64,000 nt of DNA from Streptococcus sp. SPS1 (GCF_030439915.1 NZ_JAQFJG010000006.1:58144-122143), one strand, 5' to 3'. Positions 7,194-14,515 are shown, counted from the stretch's first letter. Numbers and translations: made by a program. Notes: generated from the sequence alone by a model not told the origin.

Positions 7194-7958
7194 ATGATTC
7201 AGAAACATGTGATTCCTATTTTAGAGTTTGATGATAATCCTCAGGCGGTTATCATGCCCAATCACGAGGGGCTGGATTTGCACCTGCCAAAGAAGTGTGT
7301 TTATGCTTTTTTAGGTGAGGAGATTGACCGCTATGCGAGGGAAGTAGGTGCGGACTGTGTCGGCGAATTCGTTTCTGCCACTAAGACCTATCCAGTCTAT
7401 GTCGTGAACTACAAAGGCGAGGAGATCTGTCTGGCTCAGGCACCTGTCGGCTCCGCTCCAGCAGCCCAGTTTATGGATTGGTTGATTGGCTATGGTGTGG
7501 AGCAGATTATTTCCACAGGTACCTGTGGTGTGCTGGCTGATATAGAAGAAAATGCCTTTCTAGTCCCTGTTCGGGCTCTGCGAGATGAAGGAGCTAGTTA
7601 TCACTATGTGGCGCCTTCTCGTTATATGGAAATTCAGGCAGAGGCTATTGCTGCTATTGAGCAAGTTTTGGAGGCCAGAGGGATTCCTTATGAAGAAGTC
7701 GTGACCTGGACGACAGACGGTTTTTACCGAGAAACGGCTGAGAAGGTGGCTTATCGTAAGGAAGAAGGCTGTGCTATTGTGGAGATGGAGTGTTCTGCGC
7801 TTGCGGCAGTAGCTCAATTGCGTGGGGTTCTCTGGGGTGAATTGTTGTTCACAGCAGATTCCCTAGCTGACTTGGACCAGTACGATAGTCGTGACTGGGG
7901 TTCAGAAGCTTTCGAGAAGGCCTTGGAACTCTGCCTTGAAATATCCTTTCAGATCTAA
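7194..7958 (+). CDS. Nucleoside phosphorylase (PNP/UDP family)
   Basis: A 254-residue cytoplasmic enzyme that should split purine or pyrimidine nucleosides with phosphate in salvage. PNP_UDP_1 features: GYGVEQIISTGTCGVL (phosphate-binding loop) and VEMECSALAAVAQLRGV (ribose-binding Met-Glu). DSLADLDQYDSRDW carries the expected aspartate near the base-binding site. It resembles uridine phosphorylase-like proteins more than DeoD, but the base specificity cannot be read from sequence alone. Monocistronic by its own promoter; trkH starts only 33 bases downstream from a separate promoter. Confidence 0.88.
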   Translation: MIQKHVIPILEFDDNPQAVIMPNHEGLDLHLPKKCVYAFLGEEIDRYAREVGADCVGEFVSATKTYPVYVVNYKGEEICLAQAPVGSAPAAQFMDWLIGYGVEQIISTGTCGVLADIEENAFLVPVRALRDEGASYHYVAPSRYMEIQAEAIAAIEQVLEARGIPYEEVVTWTTDGFYRETAEKVAYRKEEGCAIVEMECSALAAVAQLRGVLWGELLFTADSLADLDQYDSRDWGSEAFEKALELCLEISFQI

Positions 7959-7976
7959 CTCCTCTCCTTCTTTTTA

Positions 7977-7985
7977 TGGTACAAT
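7977..7985 (+). promoter_or_regulatory. trkH promoter, probably giving a leaderless mRNA
   Basis: Extended -10 TGGTACAAT ends at 7985. Only six bases (GGATGT) separate it from the ATG at 7992, which puts +1 on the A of the start codon. There is no Shine-Dalgarno in between. Confidence 0.6.
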
Positions 7986-7991
7986 GGATGT

Positions 7992-9371
7992 ATGTTATTC
8001 AAATTATCTAAGGAAAAAATAGAGCTAGGCTTATCTCGTTTATCGCCTGCCCGTCGTATTTTTTTGAGTTTCGCCTTGGTCATTTTACTAGGTTCTCTTC
8101 TTTTGAGCTTGCCTTTTGTCCAAGTTGAAAGCTCACGAGCGACTTATTTTGATCATCTCTTTACAACTGTATCCATGGTCTGTGTGACAGGTCTTTTTAC
8201 CCAGCCTGTCGCTGACACCTACAATATTTGGGGTCAGCTCATTTGTATGTTCTTGATTCAGATTGGTGGTCTGGGGCTCATGACCTTTATTGGGGTTTTC
8301 TATATCCAGAGCAAGCAAAAGCTTAGTCTTCGTAGCCGTGCAACTATTCAGGATAGTTTTAGTTATGGAGAGACTCGATCTTTGAGAAAGTTTGTCTATT
8401 CTATTTTTCTCACGACTTTTTTGGTTGAGGGTTTGGGAGCTCTATTCCTCAGTTTTCGTTTTGTTCCTCAACTTGGCTGGGGGCGCGGTCTCTTTAGTGC
8501 TATTTTTCTAGCTATATCCGCCTTCTGTAATGCAGGTTTTGATAATTTTGGAAGTACGAGCTTGATTGCTTTTCAGACCGATCCCTTGGTCAATCTGGTC
8601 ATCGCAGGCTTGATTATCACAGGTGGTCTTGGATTTATGGTCTGGTTTGACCTTGCTACGCATATAGGGAAAAAGAAAAAAGGGCGCCTGCATTTTCACA
8701 CCAAACTGGTTTTATTACTGACGGTGGGGCTACTAGCTTTTGGGACGGTGAGCAGTCTCGTTCTTGAATGGAACAATGCAGGGACGATTGGCAATCTCCC
8801 TGTTGCAGATAAGGTCTTGGTCAGCTTTTTCCAAACTGTCAGCATGAGAACGGCTGGCTTTGGGACAATTGATTACAGCATGGCTCGTCCTGTTACCTTA
8901 TTGATTTATATCTTGCAGATGTTTCTAGGTGGGGCTCCAGGAGGAACAGCTGGGGGGCTCAAGATTACCACATTTTTTGTCCTCTTGGTCTTTGCACGAA
9001 GTGAGCTTCTAGGCTTACCTCACGCCAATGTCGCTCGACGGACGATTGCGCCGCGAACGGTTCAAAAATCCTTTAGTGTCTTTATTATCTTTTTGATGAC
9101 CTTCTTGCTGGGCTTGATTTTACTAGGGATGACAGCCAAGGGAAATCCTCCCTTTATCCACCTCATATTTGAAACCATTTCTGCTCTTGGGACAGTCGGA
9201 GTGACGGCAAATTTAACTCCAGATTTAGGGAAATTAGCTCTAAGTGTGATTATGGTTCTCATGTTTATCGGACGAATTGGTCCCTTGACCCTGCTGGTCA
9301 GTCTAGCAGATTACCATCCAGAAAAGAAAGATATGATTCATTATATGAAAGCAGATATTAGTATTGGTTAA
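7992..9371 (+). CDS. trkH: TrkH/KtrB-family potassium uptake membrane subunit
   Basis: A 459-residue polytopic protein with the four P-loop repeats of the Trk/Ktr superfamily: TVSMVCVTGLFTQ, SAFCNAGFDNFG, VSMRTAGFGTID and SALGTVGVTANL, each with the selectivity glycine. About ten membrane helices. It forms the K+ pore; the adjacent cabP product is the RCK gating partner. In S. pneumoniae this pair has been reported as the TrkH-CabP system inhibited by c-di-AMP; equivalence is inferred from order and sequence. The start lies at the predicted transcription start (leaderless). Confidence 0.92.
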   Translation: MLFKLSKEKIELGLSRLSPARRIFLSFALVILLGSLLLSLPFVQVESSRATYFDHLFTTVSMVCVTGLFTQPVADTYNIWGQLICMFLIQIGGLGLMTFIGVFYIQSKQKLSLRSRATIQDSFSYGETRSLRKFVYSIFLTTFLVEGLGALFLSFRFVPQLGWGRGLFSAIFLAISAFCNAGFDNFGSTSLIAFQTDPLVNLVIAGLIITGGLGFMVWFDLATHIGKKKKGRLHFHTKLVLLLTVGLLAFGTVSSLVLEWNNAGTIGNLPVADKVLVSFFQTVSMRTAGFGTIDYSMARPVTLLIYILQMFLGGAPGGTAGGLKITTFFVLLVFARSELLGLPHANVARRTIAPRTVQKSFSVFIIFLMTFLLGLILLGMTAKGNPPFIHLIFETISALGTVGVTANLTPDLGKLALSVIMVLMFIGRIGPLTLLVSLADYHPEKKDMIHYMKADISIG

Positions 9372-9384
9372 GAAAGGAAAGAGC

Positions 9385-10050
9385 ATGTCAGATCGTACGA
9401 TTGGAATTTTAGGCTTGGGAATTTTTGGGAGTAGTGTCCTAGCTGCCCTAGCCAAGCAGGATATGAATATTATCGCTATTGATGACCACGCCGAGCGTAT
9501 CAATCAGTTTGAGCCAGTTTTGGCGCGTGGAGTGATTGGTGACATCACAGATGAAGAATTATTGAGATCAGCAGGGATTGATACCTGCGATACCGTTGTA
9601 GTCGCGACAGGTGAAAATCTGGAGTCGAGTGTGCTTGCGGTTATGCACTGTAAGAGTTTGGGGGTACCGACTGTTATTGCCAAGGTCAAAAGCCATACAG
9701 CTAAGAAAGTGCTAGAAAAGATTGGAGCTGACTCGGTTATCTCGCCAGAGTATGAAATGGGGCAGTCTCTAGCACAGACCATTCTTTTCCATAATAGTGT
9801 TGATGTCTTTCAGTTGGATAAAAATGTCTCTATTGTGGAGATGAAGATTCCTCAGTCTTGGGCAGGTCAAAGTTTGAGTGAATTAGACCTCCGTGGCAAA
9901 TACAATCTGAATATTTTGGGCTTCCGAGAGCAGGAAAATTCCCCATTGGATGTTGAATTTGGACCAGATGACCTCTTGAAGGCAGATACCTATATTTTGG
10001 CAGTCATCAACAACCAGTATTTGGATACCCTAGCAGCATTGAATTCGTAA
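9385..10050 (+). CDS. cabP: TrkA/KtrA-type RCK protein, c-di-AMP-binding CabP
   Basis: About 221 residues. The RCK_N Rossmann domain (residues 1-130) begins IGILGLGIFGSSVLAAL, a nucleotide-binding GxGxxG, with IAIDDHAERI closing the beta2 acidic position. An RCK_C domain (about 135-220) follows; in the pneumococcal protein this part binds c-di-AMP. It sits on the cytoplasmic face of TrkH and gates it. The start at 9385 is preferred over 9364 because GAAAGGAAAGAGC precedes it; it lies 13 bases after trkH, so the two form an operon. Followed by a strong terminator. Confidence 0.9.
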   Translation: MSDRTIGILGLGIFGSSVLAALAKQDMNIIAIDDHAERINQFEPVLARGVIGDITDEELLRSAGIDTCDTVVVATGENLESSVLAVMHCKSLGVPTVIAKVKSHTAKKVLEKIGADSVISPEYEMGQSLAQTILFHNSVDVFQLDKNVSIVEMKIPQSWAGQSLSELDLRGKYNLNILGFREQENSPLDVEFGPDDLLKADTYILAVINNQYLDTLAALNS

Positions 10051-10073
10051 AAGAGGGAGTTTCCCTCTTTTTT
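10050..10073 (+). terminator. trkH-cabP terminator
   Basis: Arms AAAGAGGGA (10050-10058) and TCCCTCTTT (10062-10070) with a T6 run; it begins inside the cabP stop codon. Confidence 0.88.
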
Positions 10074-10176
10074 GATGCCCAAGATGGTAAATAGAGACAG
10101 AAGCCTTGTATTCTAGTAAAAGTTCTTCAAAGGCTGGACTTTATGGTAAAATAGAAAGAAGTGACAAGAGAGAGTA

Positions 10177-10290
10177 ATACTCAATGAAAATCAAAGATCA
10201 AACTAGGAAACTAGCCGTAGGTTGCTCAAAACAGTGTTTTGAGGTTGCAGATAGGGTTGACGCGGTTTGAAGAGATTTTCGAAGAGTATA
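10177..10290 (-). repeat. Short BOX element with internal deletion
   Basis: BoxC and the CTCAAAACAGTGTTTTGAG half of boxB are present, then the sequence jumps directly into the outer part of boxA (TTGACGCGGTTTGAAGAG). The TGACGAAGTCA hairpin and the inner boxA are missing. The same deletion type occurs in the copy at 35561. Confidence 0.88.
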
Positions 10291-10321
10291 AGAAAAAATC
10301 AGTCCCCTAAAGGAGCAGATT

Positions 10322-11338
10322 ATGAAGTTATTGTCTATCGCCATTCCTAGCTATAATGCTGCAGCCTATCTTCATTACTGTGTGGAGTCGCTAGTGATTG
10401 GTGGTGAGCAAGTTGAGATTTTGATTATCAATGACGGGTCTCAGGACCAGACTCAGGAAATCGCTGAGCGTTTAGCCAGAAAGTATCCTAGCATCGTTAG
10501 AGCCATTTATCAGGAAAATAAAGGCCATGGCGGTGCGGTCAATCGTGGCTTGGCAGAGGCTTCTGGGCGTTATTTTAAAGTAGTTGACAGTGATGACTGG
10601 GTGGATCCTCGTGCTTACCTAAAGATTCTTGAAACCTTGCAGGAACTAGAGAGCGAGGGTCAAGAGGTAGATGCCTTTGTGACTAATTTTGTCTATGAAA
10701 AGGAAGGTCAGTCTCGTAAGAAGAGTATGAGTTATGAGTCAGTCTTGCCTGTTCAGCAGATTTTTGGCTGGGACCAGGTCGGAAATTTCTCAAAAGGCCA
10801 GTATATCATGATGCACTCGCTGATTTATCGGACAGATTTGTTGCGAGCGAGCCAGTTCCAACTGCCTGAACATACTTTTTATGTCGACAATCTCTTTGTC
10901 TTTACGCCTCTCCAGCAGGTCAAGACCATGTACTATCTGCCTGTCGATTTCTATCGTTATTTGATTGGGCGTGAGGACCAGTCTGTCAATGAGCAAGTGA
11001 TGATTAAGCGTATTGACCAGCAACTCAAGGTCAATCGACTCTTGGTAGACCAGCTTGATTTATCCCAAGTGAGTCACCCCAAAATGCGAGAATATCTGCT
11101 GAATCATATTGAGATTACGACGGTGATTTCCAGTGCCCTACTCAACCGAGCAGGCACAGCAGAGCATCTTGCCAAAAAACGGGAGCTGTGGACCTATATT
11201 CAGCAGGAAAATCCAGAAGTCTTTCAGGCCATTCGCAAGACCATGCTCAGCCGTTTGACCAAACATTCTGTCTTGCCAGCTCGCAAACTGTCCAATGTCG
11301 TCTATCAAATCACCAAATCTGTTTATGGATTTAATTAA
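10322..11338 (+). CDS. Family 2 glycosyltransferase
   Basis: A 338-residue cytoplasmic GT-A enzyme. N-terminal LLSIAIPSYNAAAYLHYCVESL and ILIINDGSQDQTQEIA form the nucleotide-sugar site, and FKVVDSDDWVDPRAY carries the metal-binding DxD (about residues 90-93). The last 150 residues have no membrane segments. The acceptor is unknown; family members make teichoic acids, capsule or glycolipids. GGAGCAGATT precedes the start. A BOX copy is just upstream, rpsD just downstream. Confidence 0.88.
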   Translation: MKLLSIAIPSYNAAAYLHYCVESLVIGGEQVEILIINDGSQDQTQEIAERLARKYPSIVRAIYQENKGHGGAVNRGLAEASGRYFKVVDSDDWVDPRAYLKILETLQELESEGQEVDAFVTNFVYEKEGQSRKKSMSYESVLPVQQIFGWDQVGNFSKGQYIMMHSLIYRTDLLRASQFQLPEHTFYVDNLFVFTPLQQVKTMYYLPVDFYRYLIGREDQSVNEQVMIKRIDQQLKVNRLLVDQLDLSQVSHPKMREYLLNHIEITTVISSALLNRAGTAEHLAKKRELWTYIQQENPEVFQAIRKTMLSRLTKHSVLPARKLSNVVYQITKSVYGFN

Positions 11339-11401
11339 TATAGTCTAGAAATAACTTCCAAAGCAATTATAACCTTTGCTAAGTTTTGCTAAATTACCGC
11401 T

Positions 11402-11424
11402 TAATACCCAGTGAAAATAAAGCT
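11402..11424 (-). repeat. Probable boxC relic
   Basis: TAATACCCAGTGAAAATAAAG matches the boxC end TAATACTCAATGAAAATCAAAG with about four differences. No boxA or boxB follows, so only the boxC tip survives if this is real homology. Confidence 0.4.
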
Positions 11425-11433
11425 TAAAACCCC

Positions 11434-11462
11434 TTTACAAATCTAGCCATTCATGGTAGAAT
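11434..11462 (+). promoter_or_regulatory. rpsD promoter
   Basis: TTTACA (11434-11439), 17-bp spacer, TAGAAT (11457-11462). Predicted start near 11469, giving a leader of about 150 nt before rpsD. Confidence 0.8.
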
Positions 11463-11468
11463 GGATTT

Positions 11469-11621
11469 TGTGTGAAATATCAGCAGGAAAGCATGAAGCT
11501 CGTCAACAGGTGTCTTATGATAAGTAACCTTGGCTGTTTAGGCGAAGGGCATCTGCACGAATCAGGGCTTTCTAAGTGACTATTTCCACCGAAATATTAT
11601 TTATATCAGGAGGACATACAC
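11469..11621 (+). promoter_or_regulatory. Long 5' leader of rpsD, candidate S4 autoregulatory leader
   Basis: A GC-richer 150-nt untranslated region with no ORF. In Firmicutes, S4 represses its own synthesis through a structured rpsD leader, and the length and position fit. I did not derive a consensus fold, so the regulatory role is inferred. Confidence 0.5.
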
Positions 11622-12233
11622 ATGTCACGTTATACAGGACCATCTTGGAAACAAGCTCGTCGCCTTGGCCTTTCACTTACAGGTACAGGTAAAGAATTGG
11701 CACGTCGTAACTACGTACCAGGACAACACGGACCAAACAACCGTTCTAAATTGTCAGAATACGGTTTGCAATTGGCTGAAAAACAAAAACTTCGTTTCAC
11801 TTACGGTGTAGGTGAAAAACAATTCCGTAACTTGTTCGTACAAGCTACAAAAATCAAAGGCGGAATCCTAGGTTTCAACTTCATGCTTCTTTTGGAACGT
11901 CGTTTGGATAACGTTGTTTACCGTCTTGGTCTTGCGACTACTCGTCGTCAAGCTCGTCAATTCGTAAACCACGGTCACATCCTTGTTGACGGAAAACGCG
12001 TTGATATCCCATCATACCGCGTAACTCCAGGTCAAGTGATCTCAGTTCGTGAAAAATCATTGAAAGTTCCAGCTATCCTTGAAGCAGTAGAAGCTACTCT
12101 TGGACGTCCAGCATTCGTATCATTCGACGCTGAAAAATTGGAAGGTTCATTGACTCGCTTGCCAGAACGCGACGAAATCAACCCAGAAATCAACGAAGCC
12201 CTTGTCGTTGAATTCTACAACAAAATGTTGTAA
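11622..12233 (+). CDS. rpsD: 30S ribosomal protein S4
   Basis: A 203-residue primary 16S rRNA-binding protein that nucleates 30S assembly. It begins [19 protein letters not shown] and has the S4 RNA-binding domain around residues 92-155 ([32 protein letters not shown]). Length is normal. Strong codon bias compared with its neighbours fits high expression. AGGAGGACATACAC precedes the start. No zinc-finger cysteines, so it is the C-minus form. Confidence 0.98.
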   Translation: MSRYTGPSWKQARRLGLSLTGTGKELARRNYVPGQHGPNNRSKLSEYGLQLAEKQKLRFTYGVGEKQFRNLFVQATKIKGGILGFNFMLLLERRLDNVVYRLGLATTRRQARQFVNHGHILVDGKRVDIPSYRVTPGQVISVREKSLKVPAILEAVEATLGRPAFVSFDAEKLEGSLTRLPERDEINPEINEALVVEFYNKML

Positions 12234-12271
12234 TATTTTATTAAATAAGATAGGCTTTGAGGCCTTGATAT

Positions 12272-12308
12272 TAAGCACTTTGGGGCGCTTTCCCTTAGTG
12301 CTTTTTTT
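12272..12308 (+). terminator. rpsD terminator
   Basis: Arms AAGCACT and AGTGCTT flank TTGGGGCGCTTTCCCT, which itself contains a small stem, followed by T7. Confidence 0.8.
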
Positions 12309-12348
12309 AACATTTTACAATAGCTTTTAAGCATACAGCTATAAGTAT

Positions 12349-12388
12349 CTATACGCAGCTAGACCTGTATAGTTTAAAGTGATATAAT
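12349..12388 (+). promoter_or_regulatory. relB-like promoter with inverted-repeat operator
   Basis: Extended -10 TGATATAAT (TATAAT 12383-12388). An inverted repeat CTATAC-N12-GTATAG (12349-12372) covers the -35 region. RelB-type antitoxins autoregulate through such sites, so this is a candidate operator. Confidence 0.6.
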
Positions 12389-12409
12389 AGTCTAAAAGGA
12401 GGTACTACT

Positions 12410-12697
12410 ATGAATGTTTTAGAAAAAAATACACAGGTAAACTTTAAGACTAACAGAGACTTGTTAGAGAAGGCTAAAGCTATTATCACAGCGCAAAATC
12501 TTGATATGACAGCTAGTTTTAACTTGTTTTTAGAACACATTGTAGAAAATAAAGCTTTGCTATTTGAAACTCAAGTAGATAAAGAAAGAGAAGAGCTTCT
12601 ATCAGGGTTGCGTGCTGAAATTGCCCGTAGCTTTGACGATTTAGAACATGGAAGAACTTACAGCCTTGATGAAGTGAGGGCTAACCTTGGAATTTAA
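12410..12697 (+). CDS. RelB/DinJ-family antitoxin
   Basis: A 95-residue protein with an N-terminal ribbon-helix-helix DNA-binding fold (TQVNFKTNRDLLEKAKAIITAQNLDMTASFNLFLEHIV, residues 8-46) and an acidic, charged C-terminal arm that normally wraps the toxin (SLDEVRANLGI at the end). AAAGGAGG precedes the start. The last bases overlap the start of the toxin gene, the usual arrangement. The toxin frame is broken, so this is probably now an orphan antitoxin, perhaps still active against related toxins or as a repressor. Confidence 0.9.
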   Translation: MNVLEKNTQVNFKTNRDLLEKAKAIITAQNLDMTASFNLFLEHIVENKALLFETQVDKEREELLSGLRAEIARSFDDLEHGRTYSLDEVRANLGI

Positions 12698-13023
12698 CGA
12701 GAACGTATATAGCCTTATTATCTCCGAAACGGTACAAGAACAGCTAAGAGGTATTAAAGATTATATCTCAGCTAACTACTTTTCAGAACAGGCAGGAGCA
12801 AACACAGTTTTACGGATTGGAGCGTCTTGAGGTCTTCCCAGAAGCAGGATTTGATGCTGACGAAAGAGTAGGAGGGATTATATACCCACCCCACAAAACT
12901 CGATGCATCATTTTAGGAGATTACCTAGCATTCTATCATATTTTAGAGTATAGAAAAGCTGTCTTTGTATCAGATATTATTCATAGTAAACAGGACTACA
13001 TCCGCTTGTTTAAGAAAAAATAG
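12687..13023 (+). pseudogene. RelE/ParE-family toxin, frameshifted
   Basis: Reading from TTG at 12687 (overlapping the antitoxin stop) gives LEFNENVYSLIISETVQEQL through ISANYFSEQAGANT and then stops after about 43 codons. The remainder, YGLERLEVFPEAG to the C-terminal HSKQDYIRLF, continues from about 12805 in another frame. Both halves are clear RelE/ParE homologues: the first holds the two N-terminal helices, the second the catalytic sheet. A small deletion near 12800-12815 is the simplest cause. As written, no full toxin can be made. Confidence 0.82.
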
Positions 13024-13067
13024 CGCCTATAGGAAGGCATTTTTGTTTGGGAATGACGTGATATTGA

Positions 13068-13076
13068 TGATATAAT
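13068..13076 (+). promoter_or_regulatory. Promoter of Fst-type toxin mRNA (locus 2)
   Basis: Extended -10 TGATATAAT (TATAAT 13071-13076), no good -35. Predicted transcript from about 13083 to 13270. Confidence 0.65.
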
Positions 13077-13115
13077 GTTTTGGCCCCCTCACTTTAATGA
13101 AGGGAGGTGTTGCAT

Positions 13116-13211
13116 ATGTTAGAAACTTTACTCACAGTGTTTCTAGCTCCGTTAGTTATTAACGTGTTATCTGAGCTTTTCAAGTTATGGCTTAAGAAAC
13201 GTAAGAAGTAA
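13116..13211 (+). CDS. Fst-like type I toxin peptide (locus 2)
   Basis: A 31-residue peptide, MLETLLTVFLAPLVINVLSE followed by LFKLWLKKRKK. The central 'FLAP' and basic 'WLKKRKK' end match Fst-family toxins closely. GGGAGGTG lies upstream. The locus has every par-like part: direct repeat AACTTTACTCACA at the start of the gene (13124-13136) and beyond the terminator (13286-13298), shared terminator, convergent antisense promoter. It is not a duplicate of locus 1; the peptides and repeats differ. Confidence 0.9.
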   Translation: MLETLLTVFLAPLVINVLSELFKLWLKKRKK

Positions 13212-13235
13212 TGGTTAACCCTTTAAGAGGGTAGC

Positions 13236-13270
13236 AAAAAACCCCATCGGTGGCACGGTGGGGCTTTTTT
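13236..13270. terminator. Shared bidirectional terminator of Fst locus 2
   Basis: AAAAAA, stem CCCCATCG / CGGTGGGG (one G-T pair), then CTTTTTT. Confidence 0.88.
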
Positions 13271-13303
13271 AGCTACATATGCTGTAACTTTACTCACATT
13301 GTA
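13236..13303 (-). ncRNA. Antisense antitoxin RNA (RNAII) of Fst locus 2
   Basis: Predicted RNA of about 65-68 nt. It covers the distal direct repeat (13286-13298) and the shared terminator, so it can pair with the toxin mRNA at two places. Ends estimated. Confidence 0.8.
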
Positions 13304-13308
13304 AGTTC

Positions 13309-13337
13309 ATTCTAACATATAACACCCAATATTTCAA
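13309..13337 (-). promoter_or_regulatory. Promoter of antitoxin RNA (locus 2)
   Basis: On the minus strand: TTGAAA (13337-13332), 17-bp spacer ending TGT, TAGAAT (13314-13309), also an extended -10. Confidence 0.82.
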
Positions 13338-13565
13338 GCTTTTGTTTTTATATTTCCTTAGAGTGTGTTTGTGTTTTGAGTTCGCTCCACTGAAATTAGC
13401 ACACGCGCTGCCAATTTCCATTTTGCACATCATGTATAATATAGGTAAACAATGATGACATTGGTTAAGTAGAGTCCTAAAATTACCTGATTCAAATCAG
13501 CTTTACAAAAAAAGATTGTAGGACGAGTAGAGTTTGAATTGAAATATAAGTATAGTTGACAAAAA
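13338..13565. other. Non-coding stretch between Fst locus 2 and rpmG
   Basis: No supported ORF. It may contain debris of an older insertion (several short AT-rich segments, a TATAAT at 13436) but nothing I can name. Confidence 0.45.
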
Positions 13566-13592
13566 GAAAAAACGCTGATTAAGCGTTTTTCT
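13566..13592 (-). terminator. rpmF-rpmG terminator
   Basis: Arms AAAAACGCT and AGCGTTTTT around GATTA, with a U-run on the minus strand. Confidence 0.85.
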
Positions 13593-13616
13593 TCTGTATT
13601 GATTCGTATTGAATGC

Positions 13617-13766
13617 TTACTTAACTTCGGTAAACACAACGTGTTTGCGAAGTTTTGGTGAGTATTTCTTCAATTGAAGACGGTCTGGAGTGTTACGTTT
13701 GTTTTTAGAAGTAAGGTACAAGCGTTCACCAGATTCTTTGTGTTCAAGTGTAATATTTACGCGCAT
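13617..13766 (-). CDS. rpmG: 50S ribosomal protein L33
   Basis: A 49-residue basic protein, [20 protein letters not shown] and so on, ending KHVVFTEVK. It lacks the CxxC zinc motifs, so it is the zinc-independent (C-minus) L33 type. GGGAGA precedes the start. Co-transcribed with rpmF 15 bases upstream; the rpmF-rpmG pair is standard in streptococci. Confidence 0.97.
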
Positions 13767-13781
13767 GGTATCTCCCTTCTA

Positions 13782-13964
13782 TTATTCAGCTGATGTAGCT
13801 TTAGCGATTTTACGTCCTTTGTAGTATCCTTTAAGTGATACACGGTGAGAACGTGAGTAATCTCCAGTAGTTTCGTCAAAGTTTACAGATGGAGCTGTTA
13901 CTTTGTAGTGTGTACGACGTTTGTTTTTCTTCGCTTTTGAAGTGCGACGTGCAGGTACTGCCAT
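13782..13964 (-). CDS. rpmF: 50S ribosomal protein L32
   Basis: A 60-residue protein starting [20 protein letters not shown], the L32 signature. No CxxC zinc motif is present, so it is also a C-minus form. AAAGGAGAAATC precedes the start. First gene of rpmF-rpmG. Confidence 0.97.
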   Translation of the reverse strand: MAVPARRTSKAKKNKRRTHYKVTAPSVNFDETTGDYSRSHRVSLKGYYKGRKIAKATSAE

Positions 13965-14020
13965 TTTGATTTCTCCTTTAGGTATTTATATTCGATTCAA
14001 TCTACTGATTTTCATCAACC

Positions 14021-14049
14021 ATATTAGAATAACACATTTTTTTTGTAAA
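14021..14049 (-). promoter_or_regulatory. rpmF-rpmG promoter
   Basis: TTTACA (14049-14044), 17-bp spacer, TAATAT (14026-14021) on the minus strand. Confidence 0.8.
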
Positions 14050-14074
14050 GTAAAGTTACTTGACAAAAAAAGAT

Positions 14075-14111
14075 GAAAAAATTCTCCTGTCAGACCTAGC
14101 AGACAGGAGAA
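14075..14111 (-). terminator. Terminator of small Arc operon
   Basis: Arms TTCTCCTGTC (14082-14091) and GACAGGAGAA (14102-14111) followed on the minus strand by T6. Confidence 0.87.
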
Positions 14112-14115
14112 GGTG

Positions 14116-14315
14116 TTAAATATCAATCTCAAATGGTTCGTCAATGGTTTCTGATACGTATTTTCCGTCTTTTTTCCGTTGCTTGACACATTCTGTGAGG
14201 AGATACTCGATTTGCCCATTGACTGATCGGAAGTTATCTTCTGCCCATGATGCGAGTGCAGCGTATAACTTTGTTGAGAGTCGAAGGGGGATCTGCTTTT
14301 TTTAGCTTCAGCCAT
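14116..14315 (-). pseudogene. Arc-type ribbon-helix-helix protein, frameshifted at an A-run
   Basis: After MAEAK the run of seven A (14297-14303) shifts the frame. With eight A the gene would read through [20 protein letters not shown] and [19 protein letters not shown] to ...EPFEIDI and stop at 14116, 66 residues. The segment is a clear Arc-like DNA-binding fold (IPLRLS strand, helix, [17 protein letters not shown]). Either a genuine inactivation, a phase-variable slip, a programmed frameshift, or a sequencing error in the homopolymer. Confidence 0.78.
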
Positions 14316-14317
14316 CT

Positions 14318-14458
14318 TTAGTAAAGACTTCCTGTGTTGACAATTGGTTGTGCATCATGATTGCCACAAAGAACGACAAGGAGATTTGAAACCATGGCAG
14401 CTTTTCGCTCTTTGTCAAGCTCTACCAATTCCCCTTCATTGAGCCGTTCTAGTGCCAT
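14318..14458 (-). CDS. Small hypothetical protein upstream of Arc-like gene
   Basis: A 46-residue [23 protein letters not shown] then [12 protein letters not shown] and ending VNTGSLY. TAGGA lies 9 bases upstream of this start; an ATG 9 bases further up has no spacing for it. It ends 2 bases before the Arc-like gene, so the two form an operon from the promoter at 14488-14515. No recognised domain; a charged helix then a hydrophobic patch. Confidence 0.65.
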   Translation of the reverse strand: MALERLNEGELVELDKERKAAMVSNLLVVLCGNHDAQPIVNTGSLY

Positions 14459-14487
14459 TTCAACCATTCCTATTAATTGTTATCTAA

Positions 14488-14515
14488 ATGATATCGCTTT
14501 AATTTATAACGTCAA
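14488..14515 (-). promoter_or_regulatory. Promoter of the small Arc operon
   Basis: TTGACG (14515-14510), 16-bp spacer, TATCAT (14493-14488) on the minus strand. A GATATC palindrome lies at the -10 and could be an operator. Confidence 0.65.

Noticed and set aside
13986..14315. 109-residue minus-strand ORF
   Set aside because: It is the out-of-frame continuation of the Arc-like gene after the A-run; the correct frame gives a clear Arc-type fold.
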